Assembly: GCF_036237275.1 (NCBI RefSeq) | Contig: NZ_CP108352.1 | Span: 4,092,001 to 4,156,000 of the forward strand | From: Streptomyces sp. NBC_01353 | GTDB lineage: Bacteria > Actinomycetota > Actinomycetes > Streptomycetales > Streptomycetaceae | Length of the DNA: 64,000 nt | Direction: 5' to 3' | Shown: piece after piece, positions 56,346 to 64,000 of the stretch | Position numbering within the stretch: the stretch's first letter is position 1 | Layout of the letters: each line of letters begins with the position of its first letter | The notes under the pieces: generated by a model | What the model was told of the DNA's origin: nothing | Databases searched by the model: none | The model's input: the letters and a program-made list of their open reading frames with translations, nothing else | Translations under genes and position numbers: made by a program

Positions 56346-57181
56346 CCGGCGGCACGGCACTGGAGGCCACGGGCCTCGGCAAACGGTACGGACGGGACAG
56401 CTGGGCCCTGCGGGAGTGCGACCTCGCCCTGCCCGCCGGCCGTGTCTGCGCGCTCGTCGGCCCCAACGGGGCCGGCAAGTCCACCCTCCTCGCCCTCGCG
56501 GCCGGCCTGCTGCGGCCCACCGAGGGCACGATCCACGCGCCCGCCCGCGAAGACCTCGCGTACGTGGCCCAGGACAAGCCGCTCTACCCGCAGCTCACCG
56601 TCGCCGAGACGCTCGACCTGGGCCGCGAACTCAACCCCGGCCGCTGGGACGCGGCCGTCGCCCGGCGGATCACCGCCGAACTCGACCCCGGCGCCCGCGT
56701 CCGCACGCTCTCCGGCGGCCGCCGCACCCGGCTCGCACTCGCACTCGCGCTCGGCAAGCGGCCCGAGCTGCTGCTCCTCGACGAGCCGATGGCCGACCTC
56801 GACCCGCTCGCCCGGCACCAGCTGATGGGCGTCCTGATGGCCGACGCCGCCGAACGGGGCACGACGGTCGTCATGTCCTCGCACATCCTCGGCGAGCTGG
56901 AGGGCACCTGCGACCACCTGGTCCTCGTCGACGACGGCCGGATCCGCCTCGACGGCGCCATCGACGACCTCCTCGCCGCGCACGCGCTGCTCCGGGGCCC
57001 GGTCGTCGACCTCGCCCCGCACACGGTCGTCGACTCCCGCACGACGGGCCGTCAGCTGACCGCACTGGTACGGCGGGAGGGTCCGGTCGAGGGCCCGTGG
57101 GAGGCCTCCGAGCCCTCGCTCGAAGAGCTCCTCCTCGCCCACCTCCGCTCCGACCGCACACCCGAAGGAGTCTCCGCATGA
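56342..57181 (+). CDS. ABC transporter ATP-binding protein
   Basis: This 279-residue ATPase powers the permease encoded next. It has Walker A (G-P-N-G-A-G-K-S-T), Q-loop (V-A-Q-D-K-P), a signature L-S-G-G-R rather than the common L-S-G-G-Q, Walker B L-L-L-L-D-E-P-M-A-D-L-D and the H-loop S-S-H-I-L. The last 60 residues are a regulatory extension seen in lantibiotic/multidrug export ATPases. Coupled by ATGA overlaps to both neighbours. Confidence 0.93.
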   Translation: MTGGTALEATGLGKRYGRDSWALRECDLALPAGRVCALVGPNGAGKSTLLALAAGLLRPTEGTIHAPAREDLAYVAQDKPLYPQLTVAETLDLGRELNPGRWDAAVARRITAELDPGARVRTLSGGRRTRLALALALGKRPELLLLDEPMADLDPLARHQLMGVLMADAAERGTTVVMSSHILGELEGTCDHLVLVDDGRIRLDGAIDDLLAAHALLRGPVVDLAPHTVVDSRTTGRQLTALVRREGPVEGPWEASEPSLEELLLAHLRSDRTPEGVSA

Positions 57182-58164
57182 GCACCGCCCAGCCCCTGAG
57201 CGCCCCGGCGCCCGCCCCGGCGCCGGGCACCGCGCGCTCCTCGAGCCCGGGCGCCCGGCTTCTGCGGGGCCCGTACTGGGTGACGGTCCGCCAGCACCGG
57301 CGGGCGTTCTGGATCGTCCTCCTCGCCGTCGTCCTGAGCCTCGGGGTCGTCGCCGGTCTGCGGATCGCGGAAGCACCCGAGGGCGACACGAGCCACGCGT
57401 ACGGCGGGCTGCGCGTGGTCATGGACTACGCCTCCACGGCCATGCTCCTGCTCCCGCTGCTCGTCGGCGCCTTCGTGGCCGGCCCGATGATCGCCCGCGA
57501 GCTGGAGTCGGGGACCTTCCGGCTGGCCTGGACCCAGTCGGTGACCCCGGCCCGCTGGCTCGCCGCGAAGCTCACCGTCGCCACCGTGACCACCGTCCTC
57601 GCCACGCTCGCGCTGATCGGCGTCTACCGGCTCGGCTGGAGCCGGGTCGCCGGGACGTACCAGTTCCACTGGGCGGACCGGGGCGTGTACGAGGCGACCG
57701 GCCCCGTCGTCGTCGCGTACTGCCTGCTCGGCATCGCGGCGGGCGCGCTCGTCGGCCAGCTGGTCCGCCGCGCCGTACCCGCCATGGCGGCCACCGGCCT
57801 GGTCACAGGCCTGGTGCTGCTGGTACTCGGCTCACTGCGCTGGGACCTCGTGCCGGCGAGCACGCTCACCACGCAGGTCCGTCCGGAGCCGGGACTGATC
57901 CCCGCCGACTCGCTGCTCACCGCATCCGGCGTGATCGCCACCGACGGGCAGCGGGTGCCCGGCTGGTCGTGCTGGCAGCAGGACGGGGACCGGATGAGCC
58001 CGCTCGTCTGCCCCGACCAGAAGGAGGTCAGCGGCCTGTTCGCGGAGTTCCACCCGACCTCCCACTTCTGGGCGATCCAGGGGATCGAGACCGGCATCGT
58101 CCTCGCCCTCGCCGCCCTCGCCCTCTTCGCCGCCTTCCGCGTCCTGCGCGCCCGGCACCCGTAA
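57178..58164 (+). CDS. ABC transporter permease (ABC-2 type)
   Basis: This 328-residue membrane protein has an N-terminal cytoplasmic Ala/Pro-rich stretch and six TM segments in the ABC-2 pattern, with the conserved [21 protein letters not shown] between TM2 and TM3. A large extracellular loop (about 215-285) before the last TM contains two cysteines (W-S-C-W, L-V-C-P). It probably exports a peptide, lipid or drug, repressed by the upstream GntR. ATGA overlap with the ATPase. Followed by a terminator. Confidence 0.9.
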   Translation: MSTAQPLSAPAPAPAPGTARSSSPGARLLRGPYWVTVRQHRRAFWIVLLAVVLSLGVVAGLRIAEAPEGDTSHAYGGLRVVMDYASTAMLLLPLLVGAFVAGPMIARELESGTFRLAWTQSVTPARWLAAKLTVATVTTVLATLALIGVYRLGWSRVAGTYQFHWADRGVYEATGPVVVAYCLLGIAAGALVGQLVRRAVPAMAATGLVTGLVLLVLGSLRWDLVPASTLTTQVRPEPGLIPADSLLTASGVIATDGQRVPGWSCWQQDGDRMSPLVCPDQKEVSGLFAEFHPTSHFWAIQGIETGIVLALAALALFAAFRVLRARHP

Positions 58165-58193
58165 CGTAAGGATCGAGCCATCGAAAACGGGTC

Positions 58194-58217
58194 GGCGGGG
58201 CCCTTCAGGGCCCCGCC
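58194..58217 (+). terminator. terminator after the ABC operon
   Basis: GGCGGGGCCC/GGGCCCCGCC forms a perfect 10-bp stem with a TTCA loop 29 bp after the permease stop. There is little T-tail. Confidence 0.7.
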
Positions 58218-58468
58218 CCCGATTCCCGCCCACGTTGCCCACGAGTGAACCCACCACTCCGCCCGGCCGACGACGCCCCCGGCACAGGTTGCCCACGGTC
58301 GCCCGCACGTCATGTCGTCGTTACCGGCCATTCAGACGCGCTTGCGACGCTCACGCAATGAAGCCCGCCGTGCCTCCTCTCGCCAAGGGGCTCCCCAAAG
58401 GGAGACTTCCCTCGCCCACGGCCCGCTCCGACGCGCCCGACCACCCCTTCGCGCGGAAGAATGGGGCC
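58218..58468 (+). other. ppk upstream region
   Basis: The 251 bp before ppk contain GTTGCCCACGA directly followed by GTGAACCCACC (58233-58254) and a second GTTGCCCACGG (58287), which loosely recall 11-nt PHO-box units on one strand or GGGTTCAC on the other. I cannot call a firm PHO box. An in-frame ATG at 58358 begins a stretch resembling a described longer ppk N-terminus, but it has no Shine-Dalgarno sequence. Confidence 0.4.
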
Positions 58469-60766
58469 ATGAGCCAGCAGCCCGCCGAGGTCCCGGTCCA
58501 GTCCACCGCCAAGCCGTCCAAGCGGACGTCCAAGCAGGCGTCCGAGCAGACGCCCCCGCACAATGGCGAGCCGACCACGCAGCCGTCCGTCGGATCCATA
58601 GCCGCGCACCGCCCCCACACGGTCAGCACCGGCCCCGCGACGGACCTCGAGCCCGATCTGGACGCCGATCTCGACGTGTACGAGGACGACGGCGCCGAGG
58701 GCGAACTCCCCCAGGGACGCTTCCTCGACCGCGAGCGCAGCTGGCTCGCGTTCAACGAAAGGGTCCTCGAACTGGCCGAGGACCCCACCACGCCCCTCCT
58801 CGAACGGGCTAACTTCCTCGCCATCTTCGCGTCGAACCTCGACGAGTTCTTCATGGTGCGCGTCGCCGGCCTCAAGCGCCGCATCGCCACCGGCGTCGCC
58901 ACGCGCTCCGCCTCCGGGCTGCAGCCCCGCGAGGTGCTCGACCTGATCTGGACCCGCTCGCGCGAGCTCATGGCCCGGCACGCCGCCTGCTACCAGCAGG
59001 ACGTCGCCCCGGCCCTCGCCGACGAGGGCATCCACCTGATCCGCTGGCCCGAGCTCACGGAGAAGGAGCAGGCCCGCCTCTTCACCCTGTTCCGGCAGCA
59101 GATCTTCCCGGTCCTCACCCCGCTGGCCGTGGACCCCGCGCACCCCTTCCCGTACATCTCCGGCCTGTCCCTGAACCTGGCCGTGGTCGTACGCAATCCG
59201 GTCAGCGGCCACCGCCACTTCGCCCGCGTCAAGGTGCCCCCGCTGCTCTCCCGCTTCCTGGAGGCCTCCCCGCAGCGCTACGTCCCGCTGGAGGACGTCA
59301 TCGCGGCGCACCTGGAGGAGCTCTTCCCCGGCATGGAGGTGCTGGCCCACCACATGTTCCGGGTGACCCGGAACGAGGACCTGGAGGTCGAGGAGGACGA
59401 CGCCGAGAACCTGCTCCAGGCCCTGGAGAAGGAGCTGCTGCGCCGCCGCTTCGGGCCGCCGGTCCGCCTCGAGGTCGAGGAATCGATCGACCCGTACGTC
59501 CTCGACCTGCTCGTCCGTGAGCTGAAGGTCTCCGACGCCGAGGTCTACCCGCTGCCCGGCCCCCTCGACCTCACCGGTCTCTTCGGCATCGCCTCGCTCG
59601 ACCGGCCCGAGCTGAAGTACCCCAAGTTCATCGCCGGCACCCACCGGGACCTCGCCGAGGTCGAGTCGGCCTCCGCGCCCGACATCTTCATGGCGCTGCG
59701 CGAGCGGGACGTGCTGCTGCACCACCCGTACGACTCCTTCTCCACCTCCGTCCAGGCCTTCCTGGAGCAGGCGGCCGCCGACCCGGACGTCCTCGCGATC
59801 AAGCAGACGCTGTACCGGACCTCCGGCAAGTCCCCGATCGTCGACGCCTTGATCGACGCCGCCGAGAGCGGCAAGCAGGTCCTCGTCCTCGTCGAGATCA
59901 AGGCCCGCTTCGACGAGCAGGCCAACATCAAGTGGGCACGCAAGCTGGAGGAAGCCGGCTGCCATGTCGTCTACGGCCTCGTCGGCCTGAAGACCCACTG
60001 CAAGCTGTCGCTCGTCGTCCGGCAGGAGGGCGAGGTGCTGCGCCGCTACTCCCACGTCGGCACCGGCAACTACCACCCCAAGACGGCCCGGCTCTACGAG
60101 GACCTCGGCCTGCTCACCGCCGACCCGCAGGTCGGCGCGGACCTCTCCGACCTGTTCAACCGGCTCTCCGGCTACTCCCGCCGCGAGACCTACCGTCGGC
60201 TGCTCACCGCCCCGAAGTCCCTGCGCGACGGACTGGTCTCCCGGATCCACAAGGAGATCGCCCACCACCACGCGGGCCGGCCCGCATACGTCCGGATCAA
60301 GGTCAACTCGATGGTCGACGAGGCCATCATCGACGCCTGCTACCGGGCCTCGCAGGCGGGCGTCCCGGTCGACATCTGGGTCCGCGGCATCTGCGCGATC
60401 CGCCCCGGCGTCTCCGGCCTCTCCGAGAACATCCGGGTCCGCTCGATCCTCGGCCGCTTCCTGGAGCACTCCCGGATCTTCGCCTTCGGCAACGGCGGCG
60501 AGCCCGAGGTCTGGCTGGGCAGCGCCGACATGATGCACCGCAACCTGGACCGGCGCATCGAGGCCCTGGTCCGGGTCTCCGACCCGGCCCACCGGGCGGC
60601 CCTGACCCGGCTCCTGGAGACCGGAATGTCCGACACCACCACTTCCTGGCACCTCGGCCCGGACGGGAACTGGACGCGGCACGCGACCGACCCGGAGGGC
60701 CAGCCGCTGCGGCACGTCCAGGAGATGCTCATCGACGCGCGGAGGCGCCGGCGTGCACAACCCTGA
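58469..60766 (+). CDS. ppk: polyphosphate kinase Ppk1
   Basis: Ppk polymerises the gamma-phosphate of ATP into polyphosphate; in Streptomyces it also works in reverse and influences antibiotic production, under Pho control. It is 765 residues from the ATG chosen by spacing to GGAAGA; ATG 58358 would add 37 residues. A disordered head (1-75) is followed by the N, H, C1 and C2 domains: [13 protein letters not shown] at the start, the autophosphorylated His in [14 protein letters not shown], and R-R-I-E-A-L-V near the end. The CHAD gene overlaps it by 14 bp. Confidence 0.96.
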   Translation: MSQQPAEVPVQSTAKPSKRTSKQASEQTPPHNGEPTTQPSVGSIAAHRPHTVSTGPATDLEPDLDADLDVYEDDGAEGELPQGRFLDRERSWLAFNERVLELAEDPTTPLLERANFLAIFASNLDEFFMVRVAGLKRRIATGVATRSASGLQPREVLDLIWTRSRELMARHAACYQQDVAPALADEGIHLIRWPELTEKEQARLFTLFRQQIFPVLTPLAVDPAHPFPYISGLSLNLAVVVRNPVSGHRHFARVKVPPLLSRFLEASPQRYVPLEDVIAAHLEELFPGMEVLAHHMFRVTRNEDLEVEEDDAENLLQALEKELLRRRFGPPVRLEVEESIDPYVLDLLVRELKVSDAEVYPLPGPLDLTGLFGIASLDRPELKYPKFIAGTHRDLAEVESASAPDIFMALRERDVLLHHPYDSFSTSVQAFLEQAAADPDVLAIKQTLYRTSGKSPIVDALIDAAESGKQVLVLVEIKARFDEQANIKWARKLEEAGCHVVYGLVGLKTHCKLSLVVRQEGEVLRRYSHVGTGNYHPKTARLYEDLGLLTADPQVGADLSDLFNRLSGYSRRETYRRLLTAPKSLRDGLVSRIHKEIAHHHAGRPAYVRIKVNSMVDEAIIDACYRASQAGVPVDIWVRGICAIRPGVSGLSENIRVRSILGRFLEHSRIFAFGNGGEPEVWLGSADMMHRNLDRRIEALVRVSDPAHRAALTRLLETGMSDTTTSWHLGPDGNWTRHATDPEGQPLRHVQEMLIDARRRRRAQP

Positions 60767-61745
60767 CCACCTTCCCGTCTCCACGGGCGTCACGGCGGGA
60801 GAGGTCCTCTCCCCCTACCTCCAGGCGCGGGCCGGAGACTTCCTGCGCGGACTGCGCCTGCACACCGAGAGCGGCGCGGACACGACCGGCTCGGAGGAGG
60901 CCGCCCGGTCCCTCCGGGCGGCCGCCCGCCGCATCAGCGGAACCCTGCACACCTTCCGGCCGCTCCTCGACGCGGCCTGGGCCGACCAGTTGCGCACGGA
61001 GCTCGCCTGGCTGTCGGGAACGCTCGCCCTGGAGCACGCCTGCACCTCCCGGCTCGTCCGACTGGTGGACGCGCTGTCCCGCCTGTCGAGCGGCGGCGGG
61101 CCGGTGCCCGCCGCACGCGGCGTCACCGAAGGCCCGGGACTCACGGTCGGCGCGGCCCGCGCCGGCGCGCTGCTCGAACGCCAGCTCACCCTGGCCCGTA
61201 CGCGCGCCCACTCCGCGGCCCTCCAGGCGCTTGGCTCCTCCCGCTTCCACGCGGTCGCGGACGCCGTCGCGCTCCTCGCCTCCGAGGTACCGCTGGGGCC
61301 CGCGGGGGCGGCCCCGGCGATCGAGGTCCTCGACGCGCCGGCCGCGGTCGTCGAGCGGCGGCTCACGGAGGCCGTGGGCGGCCTCCCGCTGGCCCGCGCG
61401 GCCCACCCGTACAACGCGGACGCCCTCGCGCTCGCGGCCGGCGAGGCCCAGGACGCGCCCTGGCACCAGACCCGGCTCCTGCTGCGCCTCCACCGGTACG
61501 CCTGCGAGGTCCTGCACGGCGCCGACCCGGATCCGGTCCTCTACGAGTCCGGCCGGGCCCTCGACCGGCACCGCGACGCCTCCGAGGCCGCCACCGCGGC
61601 CGCCACGGCGGCCCGCACCCCCCGGATCGCCCCGGCCACCGCGTACGCCCTCGGCGTCCTCCACGCGGACCAGCGCCACGAGGTCGAGGCCGCCAGGTTC
61701 GCCTTCCAACGCACCTGGCAACGCACGACGGCGCCGGTTCCGTGA
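60753..61745 (+). CDS. CHAD-domain protein (polyphosphate-binding)
   Basis: This 330-residue helical protein has the CHAD pattern of conserved basic and histidine residues: [31 protein letters not shown] near the start and [17 protein letters not shown] later. CHAD domains bind polyphosphate granules. The GTG start lies 14 bp inside ppk, so it is translated with it, in line with a polyphosphate partner role. Its stop overlaps the NUDIX start by 4 bp. Confidence 0.92.
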   Translation: MHNPDHLPVSTGVTAGEVLSPYLQARAGDFLRGLRLHTESGADTTGSEEAARSLRAAARRISGTLHTFRPLLDAAWADQLRTELAWLSGTLALEHACTSRLVRLVDALSRLSSGGGPVPAARGVTEGPGLTVGAARAGALLERQLTLARTRAHSAALQALGSSRFHAVADAVALLASEVPLGPAGAAPAIEVLDAPAAVVERRLTEAVGGLPLARAAHPYNADALALAAGEAQDAPWHQTRLLLRLHRYACEVLHGADPDPVLYESGRALDRHRDASEAATAAATAARTPRIAPATAYALGVLHADQRHEVEAARFAFQRTWQRTTAPVP

Positions 61746-62155
61746 TCCTCGCGGCGGGATGTCTGCTGTGGCGACGGTCCCCTTCCGGGGAGGGCATCGA
61801 GCTCGCCCTGGTCTATCGTCCGAAGTGGGCGGACTGGTCCCATCCGAAAGGCAAGCTGAAGCGCGGCGAGGGCGCCCAAGAGGCGGCGGTCCGCGAAGTG
61901 TTGGAAGAGACCGGCATGACGTGCGAACTCGGCACGGAGTTGCCCACCGTCCGGTACCTGGTGGAGGGGCGCCCTAAGGAGGTCCGCTACTGGGCGGCCA
62001 AGGCGATTCACGGCTCGTTCGAGCCGAGCCGTGAAGTGTCGGCCATCGCCTGGCTGCCCCCCGCAGCCACGCGCCACCGGCTGACAAGTGCGCGGGACAG
62101 GGAACTGGTCGACGCCCTCCTCAGCGCCCTTCGGGCATCCGGGGACTTGCGGTGA
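61742..62155 (+). CDS. NUDIX hydrolase (MutT-like)
   Basis: This 137-residue hydrolase has the Nudix box K-G-K-L-K-R-G-E-G-A-Q-E-A-A-V-R-E-V-L-E, then E-T-G (GX5EX7REUXEEXGU). It starts with GTG on the CHAD stop and forms the third gene of ppk-CHAD-NUDIX, an order conserved in Streptomyces. It may hydrolyse nucleotide or polyphosphate-type substrates. Its stop codon is directly followed, with no gap, by the stop of the decayed integrase gene on the other strand, so the very C-terminus may have been altered by an integration or deletion. Confidence 0.92.
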   Translation: MILAAGCLLWRRSPSGEGIELALVYRPKWADWSHPKGKLKRGEGAQEAAVREVLEETGMTCELGTELPTVRYLVEGRPKEVRYWAAKAIHGSFEPSREVSAIAWLPPAATRHRLTSARDRELVDALLSALRASGDLR

Positions 62156-63189
62156 TCACGAGCCCACCGCTTCCCGGCAAGCCCCTCGGCCATCACTGCC
62201 GTCGCGCCACGTGATCTTGAGCAGCCCGGGGTCGAACGGAGCCTTGTCGCTGACACCCTCCGGGATGGGCAGGACGACGACGGAGGAGAGGACCTGCGCG
62301 ATCACCTCGCGCTTCTCCGCCAGTGCCATTCGCTCCCACTTGCCCCGCGTCCACCCGCGCAGGAGGTTTCTGCTCGCCTCGGCCTTCAGATGATCACGCT
62401 CTTCGTCATCCAGAGCCGCGATGTTCCGGTTCAACCGCGCCAGAAGATCACGCACGTGGCTCCAGTCGGCGTCCCCCGAGGCGACGGACTGCTCGATGTC
62501 CCGACGCTGCTTGCGCAGGTTCGCCAGTGCCGCGGTGCCCCGCCAAGGGGTGCCCCTGGCCTCGGTACCGCCGAAGTGCTCGTTCAGGTACGCGAGCACC
62601 AGTCCTTCGAGGTACGCGTCCACCGACGCCACCTTTCGGCCGATACCCCGGCAATTCGCGTCCCCACAGCGGTAGTAGTCGCCGTACTTGGCGTTCTTGC
62701 CCGTGGCCTTGTTGCCGGCGAGCTTCGCGTAACAGCGGCCCCCGCGGTTTTCGTGGTCGCGATGACCGTCGCGTTACCTTTGGACAGGTCGACGAACGTC
62801 TCGCCTTCGATGAAGAGTCCATCGCCGACCATCGTCAGCGCATCCTGAAAAGCGATGAAGTCACGGGGCAGGCGGTACACCCGCTCCTGCTCGACGGCGA
62901 CGCAGCCCCGGACCGGAATCCCGGTCTCGTCCTCCTGGCCGTGGGAGATGTCACGACACATCTGCAGGAACGCCCGGCGTTCGCCATCACGCTTGGCGGC
63001 GGTGATGTTGTTGTCCTCGTAGTGCAGGACGACCACGCAGTCATGCAGCCCTGCGCTTCTGATGTTGTTTCTGTGCTGGCGCCCGACACCGATGGCATCG
63101 CCGTCCAGGCGGTCCGCGGAGATACGGGCATAGGAGATCAGGGGCGTGCGGCCGTTCAGCCATGCCTCCAAGTCGCCCCCTTCGCCCAA
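62156..63189 (-). pseudogene. decayed serine integrase (large serine recombinase remnant)
   Basis: An N-terminal resolvase domain is recognisable at about 62780-63150: L-I-S-Y-A-R-I-S-A-D-R with catalytic Ser, Y-E-D-N-N-I-T-A-A-K and E-Q-E-R-V-Y-R-L-P-R-D. In another frame, 62156-about 62760 encodes the end of the zinc ribbon (R-C-G-D-A-N-C-R-G-I-G-R-K) and the C-terminal coiled region (A-L-D-D-E-E-R-D). The recombinase domain between them is missing and the frame is shifted, so no active enzyme can be made. This marks a lost prophage or integrative element at the 3' end of the NUDIX gene. Confidence 0.85.
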
Positions 63190-63430
63190 CCAGGCCCGAA
63201 GAGTGGGGGTGACGTAAGAGCGGGAGAACGTCTTGGACGGCCGGGCCGGATTCCGGGTATCGATCCCACCTCGAGCGTAATCACTCTGTCACTTTGCGTG
63301 ATACGAAATCAGAAACATCCCAAGGGCATCGTGGTCCGAGATTCCGAGCGAGCACTCGACCGAGTTGCGCCGTGGACAGTGGCAACGTCCCCCGCCCGCC
63401 GAAGGGCCCCGCACCGCGCCTTCCGGCACG

Positions 63431-63474
63431 GTTCACTTCCCGTTCACTCTCCCCCGTCGGCCGCTTCACCTGAT
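63431..63474 (+). promoter_or_regulatory. PHO box of pstS
   Basis: Four consecutive 11-nt units start at 63431 (GTTCACTTCCC), 63442 (GTTCACTCTCC), 63453 (poor match) and 63464 (CTTCACCTGAT). The first two match the PhoP consensus very well. The array ends 125 bp before the pstS start. The rest of the 410-bp gap shows AT-rich DNA near 63280-63320 beside the integrase remnant and no gene. Confidence 0.9.
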
Positions 63475-63599
63475 CTGCCTAATTTCGGCCGTACAAGGTG
63501 CACAGGCACAGCGCTGCACCCACAACCCCGACACACGCCGCCGTAAACGTTCAGGACACCCGGTCCGCGGCAGGCGGCTTCTGGAAGGAACACCCGAAA

Positions 63600-64000
63600 G
63601 TGAAGCTTTCGCGCATGAACGGGCTTCGCGCCTCCGCGATCGGTGCCCTCGTCGTCTCCGGCGCCCTCGTCCTGTCGGCGTGTGGTTCGGACAACAACAG
63701 CGGCACCACCCCGAACGGCGACAAGACCTCCGCCGCTGCGTCGAACATCAAGTGCGACGGCGCCAAGGGTCAGCTCCTCGCCGCGGGCTCCTCCGCGCAG
63801 AAGAACGCCATGGACCTGTGGGTCAAGAACTTCCAGGCCGCCTGCTCGGGCGTCGAGGTCAACTACCAGGCCATCGGCTCCGGCGGCGGTATCACCAAGT
63901 TCAACCAGGGCCAGGTCGCCTTCGCGGGCTCCGACTCCGCCCTGAAGGAGGAAGAGGTCGCCGAGTCGGCGAAGATCTGCAAGACCGGCAAGGGCGTCAA
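63600..64000 (+). CDS. pstS: phosphate-binding lipoprotein PstS (5' part; runs off the window)
   Basis: PstS is the extracellular phosphate-binding lipoprotein of the high-affinity PstSCAB transporter. The GTG start (V-K-L-S-R-M-N) has GGAAGGAACA upstream; an ATG five codons in is an alternative. The signal ends in the lipobox L-S-A-C. After a Gly/Thr-rich linker the binding domain starts with I-K-C-D-G-A-K-G-Q-L-L-A-A-G-S-S-A-Q and contains I-G-S-G-G-G-I-T-K-F and F-A-G-S-D-S-A, typical phosphate-contact loops. Only the first 133 codons are in the window. Control by PhoP is shown by the PHO box upstream. Confidence 0.95.
   Translation, partial: MKLSRMNGLRASAIGALVVSGALVLSACGSDNNSGTTPNGDKTSAAASNIKCDGAKGQLLAAGSSAQKNAMDLWVKNFQAACSGVEVNYQAIGSGGGITKFNQGQVAFAGSDSALKEEEVAESAKICKTGKGV

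Overview
The window is GC-rich actinobacterial chromosome. High-GC third codon positions, frequent GTG and TTG starts, mycothiol genes (mshA, mshD), a nickel-responsive Fur protein (Nur), GlnR, the WhiG anti-sigma factor RsiG and PhoRP with 11-nt PHO boxes all point to a Streptomyces. From memory, the backbone runs in the same order as the stretch of the S. coelicolor chromosome from the phoP-phoR-phoU region to pstS. Nearly everything is core genome. The clear foreign pieces are a lone TnpB element (about 28.7-29.9 kb) and a wrecked serine integrase (62.2-63.2 kb).

Layout. 0-5.8 kb: lipoprotein, phoPR facing phoU across a PHO-box promoter, a tiny Cys-rich protein, an acetyltransferase and phosphoglycerate mutase. 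5.9-16.6 kb: MFS exporter, TAT-exported beta-helix protein, YbjN protein and mshA, methyltransferase, NlpC/P60 cell-wall hydrolase, PP2C phosphatase, DUF2516 protein, HbhA-like protein and its XRE regulator. The phoPR/gpm/YbjN/mshA/DUF2516/HbhA/XRE set resembles the M. tuberculosis Rv0474-Rv0491 neighbourhood. 16.7-31.3 kb: accessory regulators and their targets: hydrolase, GlxA-type regulator with isochorismatase-fold hydrolase, MarR with a DHA2 exporter, EamA exporter with LysR, TetR with a HelR-like RNA polymerase helicase, the TnpB insertion and an Eis-type acetyltransferase.

31.5-45.7 kb: RsiG (both c-di-GMP motifs intact), D-aminoacyl-tRNA deacylase, YgfZ, Nur, a nitrobindin-like protein, a 32-residue membrane protein, a three-gene operon of related unknown anchored proteins, DsrE protein, a surface-polysaccharide-type group (multi-TM protein, GtrA, GT2), a sulfurtransferase with its SseC-like partner behind a Cys-containing leader peptide, and MoaD. 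45.7-64 kb: GlnR, LacI regulator, HtrA protease with an MprAB-like two-component system, PI-PLC, secreted 5'-nucleotidase, mshD, GntR with an ABC exporter, and ppk-CHAD-NUDIX. The window ends in the PHO-box-controlled pstS.

Genes that work together: phosphate sensing, storage and scavenging (phoRPU, ppk, CHAD protein, pstS, probably the nucleotidase) bracket the window. Mycothiol is made by MshA and MshD. Several regulators have convincing palindromes beside their own genes (XRE, MarR, TetR, GntR). A recurring oddity is short tandem or degenerate repeats placed at or directly after stop codons of many genes; in one place such a repeat forms the antisense-overlapping tails of two transporters.
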